Origin: Alnus glutinosa
Lineage: Eukaryota; Streptophyta; Magnoliopsida; Fagales; Betulaceae
Assembly (NCBI RefSeq): GCF_958979055.1
Contig: NC_084894.1
Coordinates: 3,105,001 to 3,169,000 of the forward strand
Reading direction: 5' to 3'
DNA: 64,000 nt
In this document: piece after piece, positions 57,101-64,000 of the stretch
Position numbering within the stretch: position 1 is the stretch's first letter
How the letters are laid out: every line of letters starts with the position of its first letter
Notes under the pieces: generated by a model
Told to the model about the DNA's origin: nothing
The model's input: only the letters and a program-made list of their open reading frames with translations
Database searches by the model: none
Translations under genes and position numbers: made by a program

Positions 57101-58204
57101 AGGTTGCAGTGGCCCATGCTTTTAGTGTAAGCACCACACAAAATTATGTCCTATTTTGCTAGGCTAGGACTTTTGACTAGGATTATGCTTAGAAATTAAT
57201 ATCCATGACTGCTTTGAATAGGTTTTTGATAATCCTCATGTAATTTAAATGATATGGGTGGAATATGGTGGTGTTGTTGAACATTAGTTTTTTGGTGGGT
57301 GGAATATGGTGATGTTGTTGAACATTAGTTTTTTGGTATTTGAAGTTTGTTGCAACAAGAATATGTTGGATTTATTTTGGTGCCTTCCATGCAATTAATT
57401 CTTCATTCAATACTAGAATCAATTATATTCGGTGGCATTCAAGCTGCATGTTATAAAATATAGAAGCTGTTAGGATGACAGACTACTGGTGAGCATTCAA
57501 GCAGCTCAATTGGAATAGTTTAACATGGCAGAGAAGCATGTGTGCTAACCCCCAACATCTTGCACTTGTTTTTCACACCTAGCTCTTTGTGATTGTCATT
57601 GGGTTTACTCGATCCAGTAGCCTCTTTTTGGTTTCCTCTCATCTAATAACCCCAATCAATGCTTATTTTCAAGTATAAATGCAGCTACACTTTAATACGT
57701 GACCCATGAAGAGCAAAGTACATCATAAGTAATAATCTTGGACAATTACAAGAATCTTCCAGTGTCCAGAGTAAATTATCCAGCTTATTTTAAATTCACA
57801 TTGGTACTTACAAGATTCACGTTACAACAGAGTAATTTGTTTACGAGATTGCATTTTTCTGTAATAAAACCATTAGTTTGGTACCCATCAATAGAAGGTA
57901 CTCAAGCAAAAGAACTTCAAAAACACATGTTAAGCAAAAGCTTTGTCTTTTCAATCCTGTCATTGGTTGGAGTTATTTGTAAAAGTAAACCAAAAAACCG
58001 TAGGTACACCATGGTTTGTAGACAATGAGTTTTGAGTTAGAGTTAGGAAATGACACCCATAATAACATTATAAACATATTTAGTCATTACAACACAATAC
58101 CAAAAATAAAAAAAATAAAAAAAAAATAATAAAAACATAACATGCAAACATAACATGCTAATATTAATAACTAGTACAAAATATCCATAACTAATCTGTA
58201 GTTC
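57101..58204. other. Spacer between the two convergent Harbinger genes
   Basis: It contains a direct repeat around 57255-57345 (GTGGAATATGGTG-TGTTGTTGAACATTAG twice) and no gene. It should hold both 3' UTRs. Confidence 0.6.
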
Positions 58205-59473
58205 TTATGCCTCGCTATGTAGTTGCCATAAGTGCTCGACAAGGTCCAACTGGAGTTGAGAATGAGTTTCCCTGTCTCTAATGGAATGATGGCGTCGAAT
58301 GAACTCACTAAAGTCATTTGTAGCCCCGAGTGTCACTGGTTCAAGTGGTTCATTGAGTTGTTCATATTCAAAGTCTTCGTCTCTGTTATTAGTCCGCTCA
58401 TCTTCAACGATCATGTTATGTAGAATTACACATGCCATCATAATGTCTTTGAGCATTTCAAGTTTCCAAAATCGTGCAGGTCCACGTACTATTGCAAATC
58501 GTGCTTGAAGTACTTCAAATGCCCGCTCCACATCTTTCCTTGCTGACTCTTGGGCTGCAGCAAAGTGTTTTCTCTTATTTCCTTGTGGAGATGAAATTGT
58601 TTTCACAAATGTCGCCCACTGTGGATATATGCCATCAGCAAGGTAGTATCCCATATTATAGTTATGACCATTAACGGTGTAGTTAACAGGAGGAGCACGC
58701 CCTTGAACAAGGTCAGAAAATATAAATGACCTTTCCAGTACGTTTATATCATTATGAGATCCAGGTAAACCAAAAAAAGCGTGCCATATCCAAAGATCAT
58801 ATGAAGCCACTGCTTCCAAAATAATAGTTGGTTTGTGATAATGACCAGAATACATACCTTGCCATGAAGTTGGGCAGTTTTTCCATTTTCAGTGCATGCA
58901 ATCAATGCTCCCCAACATGCCTGGAAATCCACAGTTTTTGCCTTCCGCTAGCAATCTAGCGATGTCTTTATTGTTGGGTGACCTTAAGTATTCTTCTGAA
59001 AAAACTGAAATCACTGCTTGAACAAACCTTTTAAGACTCTTAACGACAGTGGTTTCTCCAATCTTCAAGTATTCATCCATAAAGTCAGCTGTAACACCAT
59101 ATGCAAGCATCCTAAGTGCGGCAGTAATCTTTTGAAGGGAAGTAAGACCGAGCCTTTGGGAACCATCTCTTTTTTGGACAAAATACGGATCGTTGGCTTC
59201 AACCGCGTATTGAATACGGCAAAAAAGATCACGACTCATTCGAAATCTCCTTCGAAAATATTTGTGAGGATATATTGGTGGTTCAGCAAAATAGTCACGA
59301 AAAAGATCTTCCCCGGCTTGCAAGCGGTCACGCCGAATGAATGTGCGACATTTTTTAGGACGACCATGTGATGTTGATATTTCTTCTTCCATAGCAAGAT
59401 TTGCAATTATCTCTAATTCTTCATCAGAGTCTGATTCCATAAGAAGCATTTTGTAAAAAGAAGAACGAGCCAT
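58205..59473 (-). pseudogene. PIF/Harbinger DDE transposase with one premature stop
   Basis: The start is taken at MARSSFYKMLLMESDSDEE (59473). A longer in-frame ATG at 59524 exists, but its extra residues are hydrophobic and atypical. The N-terminal helix-turn-helix part includes FRRRFRMSRDLFCRIQYAVE. The catalytic domain has Asp in GMLGSIDCMH, Asp in GSHNDINVLERS and Glu in KDVERAFEVLQARFAIVR, so the DDE triad is complete. The only lesion seen is TGA at 58889-58891, where family members have Trp (DCMH-W-KWKNCP); reading is otherwise in frame to the stop at 58205. The full length of 422 codons is normal for the family. It is either a recent one-base knockout, a sequencing error, or a read-through case. 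Confidence 0.9.
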
Positions 59474-59588
59474 AACAAGAAAACAAATATTGAGAGTCAA
59501 GATGAGTTCTACCGAGTTCTTCAAGAAGGTTGAGTTGAAGAACTCTCTATGAGTTTTGCTACGTTTAAAATTCGGACTTCAATCAACT

Positions 59589-59985
59589 TTGGTTGGTATT
59601 TGTCATGTCTTCTTTACTATCAATAAATTCATCTTCTGCTTTGTTGTCTTCAAGCAACGTCCAGTTCCAGTTTTGTTTGATATTTGTCATGTCTTCTTTA
59701 TTATCAACAAATTCTTCTCCTTTGTTGTCTTAAAGCAACGTCCAGTTTCAGTTTTGGTAGATATTTGTCATGTCTTCTTTATTATCAATTAATTCATGTT
59801 CTCCTTTGTTCTCTTAAAGGAACGCTTAGTTTTGTTTGATATTTGTCATGCCTTATTTATTATCAATTCATGTTCTCCTTTGTTGTTTTAAAGGAACGCT
59901 CAGTTTTGTTTGATGTTTGGTATTTGTCAAATTTATTATCGATAAATTCATCTTCTCCTCAACAAGACAACAATTGGACATTCTT
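59589..59985. repeat. Five subterminal tandem repeats (about 80 bp) upstream of the transposase
   Basis: GATATTTGTCATGTCTTC-TTTATTATCAA and CTCCTTTGTTGTCTTAAAG recur five times with decay, starting near 59589, directly upstream of the minus-strand transposase start. They are candidate transposase or ORF1 binding sites or promoter repeats. Confidence 0.75.
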
Positions 59986-60009
59986 TATCAAAAAAAAAAA
60001 AAAAGCAAA

Positions 60010-60450
60010 AAGAAATCGTTGGACGTTCATCTCTTTGGCTGGTTGTTGGACATTAAAGTGCAGTAAATAAGTTGCTTGGCTGGTTGTTGAAGACAATAAA
60101 AGTCCAGGCTAATTGTTAATTGGTTCAATTAATTTAATTAAATCACAGTGTCCTCAACAAGACAACAACATTCGACGTTCTTTATAAAAAAAAAATAATA
60201 ATAAAAAAAAAAAAACGTTGGACATTCATCTCTCTTTGGCTGGTTGTTGGACGTTAAAGTGCAGTGGTTTGAGGGATGAGGGACGTTAAACGTTGGACAT
60301 TCATCTCTCTAATTGTTAATTGGTTCAATTAATTTAATTAAAGCACAGTGGTTTGAAAGTCAAGGCTTATTGTTAATTGGTTCAATTAATTTAATTAAAG
60401 CACAGTATTGAAGGGAATTAATGTTGGACGTTGGATGAAGGCTAGGAAAT
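60010..60450. repeat. Second set of subterminal repeats
   Basis: ATTGTTAATTGGTTCAATTA with ATTTAATTAAA and CACAGT recurs at about 60112, 60315 and 60371. GTTGGACATTCATCTCTCTT-like phrases recur between them. Confidence 0.7.
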
Positions 60451-60458
60451 TTAAATTA

Positions 60459-60773
60459 GGGTCTGTTTGGGTTTGCGATTTCAAAAAGTGCGATTTAAAA
60501 TAACGATTTTAAAATGTGTGATTTGAAAAAAGTGATTTTTACAAACGCAGTTAAGCGTTTGGTAAAATCGCAGTTTAGCCTTTAAAATCGCGAATTTACC
60601 TTTAAAATTTTGTGTTTTCAAAAAAGTACCATCTGATCTGCGATTTGAAAAAGCAGATTTTCTGCGTTTTCAAATCGCAATTTTTAAAAACACAGTTCCC
60701 AAACGATCTATGTTCTGCGATTTGGTTTAAAATCCCACTTATTGTCTACGAAATCGCAATCCCAAACGCACCC
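60459..60773. mobile_element. Tourist-like MITE nested in the Harbinger element
   Basis: The termini are GGGTCTGTTTGGGTTTGCGA and, complemented at the right, GGGTGCGTTTGGGATTGCGA, flanked by TTA at 60456-60458 and 60774-60776. Length is 315 bp, non-coding, with internal repeats of GCGATTT. TTA target and end sequence place it with PIF/Harbinger MITEs. Confidence 0.85.
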
Positions 60774-61364
60774 TTAGTTGATGAAGGAAATCAATTTTGA
60801 CAGTTAAAGTAGTTATTTTCAAAACTAATAAAATATAATATTTAGTTAAAATAGAGAAATATTTAGAGAGTTTGATGTATGGAGTTTTTTAAAAGTAAGA
60901 GATAAAATCAAAAAAGTAGATTGTTTGAGTTAAATTTGGAGAAAATTTTAGAGAGGTTGACGAGGATGCTCTTAATGGCTATCAAAAGGCTGAACGTCCA
61001 TTTAGAAAAAACAATGGCCAAATGGGCATTAAAATAATAATAAAAAGGGGGCAAAATGGGAAAGATGTAGAAAATAAAATGGTAAAAGAAAAAGGGAGAT
61101 GAGTTAGTGTGTGGAAAGAAATCAAACAAAGAAAAACAATAAAGCAATGAATAAAAGACAAACAATTTTAGTATGGGTGTTAAACAAGGAGCAGGTCTTG
61201 TCCTTTATGTAAGCGCACGCCACGCATTAAAAGGAGGCAGAGCCTCTTTTCTCTCGGCTATTCCGGAAAAACGGTGGCTTTCTCTCATTTTCTCCTTGGT
61301 TCTTCGTATAAAAAATTGCCGATCTACGAAAATCTAGCCATTCGATTTTAGATCCGACTTCGGT

Positions 61365-61896
61365 AACGTGATCCTCAAAGTTCGATCTACGTTTTGACCG
61401 AACGTTTTGAGGTAAATCGCTAAATTCGCATTTTTGGAGATTTTTTATAAATCTTGTAAAAATGAGTTTAACTTGGCGTTTTCTCTAGATTTTGTGTGGT
61501 TTGGAGTTGGTAGGAGCTTCCCGAACATTTGGTCTTTGCTTGACAAATTTTTGGTAAGTTTTTCATAGACATTAGTTTTGAGTATTTTGTTAAAATATTA
61601 TTTTAATGTGATTAACCTTTAATAAATGCTAACGTGATCCTCAAAGTTCGATCTACCTTTTGACCGAACGTTTTGAGGTAAATCGCTAAACTCGCATTTT
61701 TAGAGATTTTTGATAAATCTTGTAAAAATGAGTTTAACTTGGCGTTTTCTCTAGATTTTGTGTGGTTTGAAGTTGGTAGGAGCTTCCTGAACATTTGGTC
61801 TTTGCTTGATAAATTTTTGGTAAGTTTTTCATAGACATTAGTTTTGAGTATTTTGTTAAAATATTATTTTAATGTGATTAACCTTTAATATATGCT
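61365..61896. repeat. 266-bp tandem duplication
   Basis: Two head-to-tail copies, 61365-61630 and 61631-61896, both starting AACGTGATCCTCAAAGTTCG and ending AACCTTTAATA-ATGCT, with only a few differences. Confidence 0.95.
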
Positions 61897-63000
61897 ATGG
61901 GATAATAATATTGTATTTGGGGTAGTGATTTATAAATTATGGTTTAAGTTTGGAAACTCTAATTTGATGGGTTAAATTGATTTGGAGTTTTTAAGTGTTT
62001 AAAACTTAGATTGTTAATTTGTAGATTAATTGTGGTTATAGTGATGATTAATCCTAAAGTAGCTATGAGTTTTGTAAAAATAAGTATTTATGAGTTAAGT
62101 TCTAATATTAGTAAAAATAAATAATTATGGGTATTTAGTTTAAATAGTACTTTCGAGGTTAACCCTAAGACTTTCTTATGAGTTAATGTTATTTTAAATG
62201 TGTTAATGAATTATGTTAATAAGTTAATAATTATTGTAAAAGATTAATGAAAATAATTTTTGGGTTAATAATATTGGGAAAATATTAGTGAAAATAATTT
62301 ATAGATTAGTGAATATAATTTGTGATTAATATTTGATGTTATAGGTAATTATTTTAGATTGTGATTAATGTCTAACCCCAAGTAAATATTTTGGGTTTGT
62401 GTTAATTGAGTTTAGGTAGTGTCTAGATTTATGGGTGCGTAATTGGGACCCTTAAAATATTATGGGTTTTCCAATGGTTAGCTCTTGAGTAATTTAAGAG
62501 CTAAATGTCGGTCTAATGTTAGAAATGTCAAATAATGTGCAATGTGTATTTTCACAGTAACGCATTGCAAGGTGGTGTCTAGGAGACCTAGTGCTTAATA
62601 TCCGCGCAGCCAAGGTGAGTATTCTACTCACTGAGAAAAGTTACTTTTTATGTATTTTATAGAAATGCAAATAATGTGTTTTTCATATCGAACCGACAAT
62701 ATGTTAATTATATGTTTTGGATGTTTTGAGTAGTTTTAATTATGTTGAAATATGACAATAATGTTTATGTGATTTAAGATGATTTAAGATATGAGTATGA
62801 AATATGTTTGACATATTGAGATATGATTTGAAGTGTTTTATAATCTACTGCAGTTGGAAATTTAAGTTATGCAAATTGTTTGAGAAAATGATATGTTGAA
62901 CTGTTTATATCTTATGAATAAAGCATGTGTTAAAGGCATGTCCATGAAATTAAATGTATAATATTTGAACATGAGCATTAAGCATGACACGAACAAGACC

Positions 63001-63262
63001 GGGGTTCAATTCCCTTAGGCATATGAATAACACCGGGGTTCAATTCCCTTAGGCAAACGAATAAGACCAGGGTTCAATTCCCTTAGGCATCGAGCAAGAC
63101 CGGGGTTCAATTCCCTTAGGCAAACGAATAAGACCGGGGTTCAATTCGCTTAGGCATCGAGCAAGACCGGGGTTCAATTCCCTTAGGCAAACGAATAAGA
63201 CCGGGGTTCAATTCCCTTAGGCATCGAACAAGACCGGGGTTCAATTCCCTTAGGCAAACGAA
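63001..63262 (+). repeat. Eight tandem 33/34-bp units with a tRNA T-arm-like core
   Basis: Each unit starts GGGGTTCAATTCCCTTAGGC. Spacers alternate between AAACGAATAAGACC and ATCGAGCAAGACC, so the array is built of about 67-bp dimers. The core GGTTCAATTCC fits the RNA polymerase III B-box consensus. Confidence 0.92.
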
Positions 63263-64000
63263 CGACAAGCATGCATAGCATTTGTTTCATAATAATTGAA
63301 TTGTTTCCATGTTATGATATATAGTAGTTTTATGCTAGACGTATTAGTATGCATAAGAGTCTCAATGGAAAAGAACTTATGTATATTTCTATCGGATGGT
63401 TGCATGATTTAAATACTATTGTTTTCTAAGTCTCACTACATCAAAAGTATTATAGTAGGTGAGGATGTATGCAGTTGTTCTAACAATGGAACTTCTACGT
63501 ATAAGCTCAGCTGCGTAGTATGCTTTAAATGTTTTCTATTAGCCGGTGTTTGCTATATCAGTTATGAGGGTTTTCAAACAAAAGTTTATAAAATTGGTAG
63601 CTGTTATAGTGTACTCACGACTAAAAAAGGGAAAAGTTGGTTCTTTGCGAAAACTCAGTGAATAGTATACCTCTGAGGTCTTAGTGTATTGATTTATGCT
63701 AAGGCGGTGGGCTCATAATTCCACCTGTACGGATGTGGCAACCCCCGCAACCATACAGACATTGATACTTTGGTTGCAGGTTTTGCGGATATAGATATTG
63801 ACTCGTCCACTAGCGTATGGGATGCTATGATTGGAGCATATCGCGACAGTCATAAGTCACAGACTCATGGGTAGTCTGCATTTTGGGTGTTTTATTTATG
63901 GCTCGTGTCCTACGTGGCACATGTATTTGTTGTGCCTGTATTTTGGTATGTAATTAGTGTAATGTGTTTATAAGCCTTAAATAGATAGACTTGTAAATGG

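Larger units (their letters stand above)
53836..60971. mobile_element. Nearly complete PIF/Harbinger transposon (7.1 kb)
   Basis: The left end is GAGCATCCACATCAAAG and the right end, complemented, is GAGCATCCTCGTCAACC. TTA target duplications lie at 53833-53835 and 60972-60974. Inside are the two genes usual for the superfamily, convergently arranged: a SANT/Myb-like ORF on the plus strand and a DDE transposase on the minus strand. Subterminal tandem repeats occur upstream of the transposase (59589-59985), and a Tourist-like MITE has inserted at 60459-60773. The element lacks full function only because of one stop codon in the transposase. Confidence 0.88.
60975..64000 (+). other. LTR-like or 5'-leader-like non-coding DNA, open at the window end
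   Basis: A TATA-like TCGTATAAAAAAT (near 61305) follows a pyrimidine-rich stretch with a CCGGAAAAACGG phrase. Further on are CCGCGCAGCCAAGGTGAGTA (62603), an array of T-arm-like repeats, and CAACCCCCGCAACCATACAG (63741). This layout is what I would expect in long LTRs of gypsy elements, but neither boundary is seen. The 80-residue ORF at 63419 has no recognisable domain. Confidence 0.4.

Noticed and set aside
63001..63262. CRISPR array or tRNA gene cluster
   Set aside because: This is plant nuclear DNA, the spacers are themselves repeated (two alternating types), and only a T-arm-like core is present with no acceptor stem, D arm or anticodon arm.

Overview
The window is repeat-rich nuclear DNA of a flowering plant, almost certainly a eudicot. 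The supports are Ty1/copia and Ty3/gypsy chromovirus pol, a plant-type LINE, PIF/Harbinger, hAT, MULE-like and CACTA-like DNA elements, hydroxyproline-rich (extensin-like) genes, and fragments of UDP-glucose dehydrogenase, a UDP-galactose/glucose transporter, a CHUP1-like gene and topoisomerase II. Long AT-rich stretches, poly(A)/poly(T) runs and AT/CT microsatellites fit this. No bacterial or organellar gene was seen. The species cannot be named from the sequence alone.

Layout. (1) 1-2626: decayed 3' half of a chromodomain Ty3/gypsy element and its 3' LTR. (2) 2993-4256: UDP-glucose 6-dehydrogenase pseudogene split by a solo LTR that itself carries a MITE. (3) 5947-48960: a segmentally duplicated block with four intronless minus-strand genes for secreted proline-rich, extensin-like proteins (P1 7263-8210, P2 29296-30126, P3 41294-42175, P4 46967-48550). 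Around them the same repeats recur in the same order: a transporter exon, CACTA-like sequence, the proline-rich gene, a microsatellite with a foldback MITE, a hAT fragment, a TRIM-like mini LTR element, a CACTA terminus, a minisatellite and a copia integrase fragment. A tandem-duplication junction is visible at about 37497. Later insertions (solo LTR 35085-36660, LINE 44844-46343) and deletions (P2 promoter) mark individual copies. (4) 48960-51410: gene-free DNA with a GC-rich foldback MULE-like element. (5) 51414-53280: two abutting Pack-type, Harbinger-like elements separated and flanked by TAA, one carrying a CHUP1-like fragment, the other a topoisomerase II fragment. (6) 53836-60971: a nearly complete 7.1-kb PIF/Harbinger transposon with TTA target duplications, a spliced SANT/Myb-like ORF and a DDE transposase with one in-frame stop. 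(7) 60975-64000: LTR-like DNA with a 266-bp tandem duplication and eight tRNA T-arm-like 33/34-bp repeats, running off the window.

The host genes most likely to be functional are P1, P3 and P4, each with a signal peptide and a TATA box. P2 looks promoterless and is degrading. The Harbinger element supplies two proteins (DNA-binding partner and transposase) of the kind needed for mobility. Its termini and target site resemble those of the two neighbouring gene-capturing elements, which suggests, but does not prove, that elements of this kind mobilised them.
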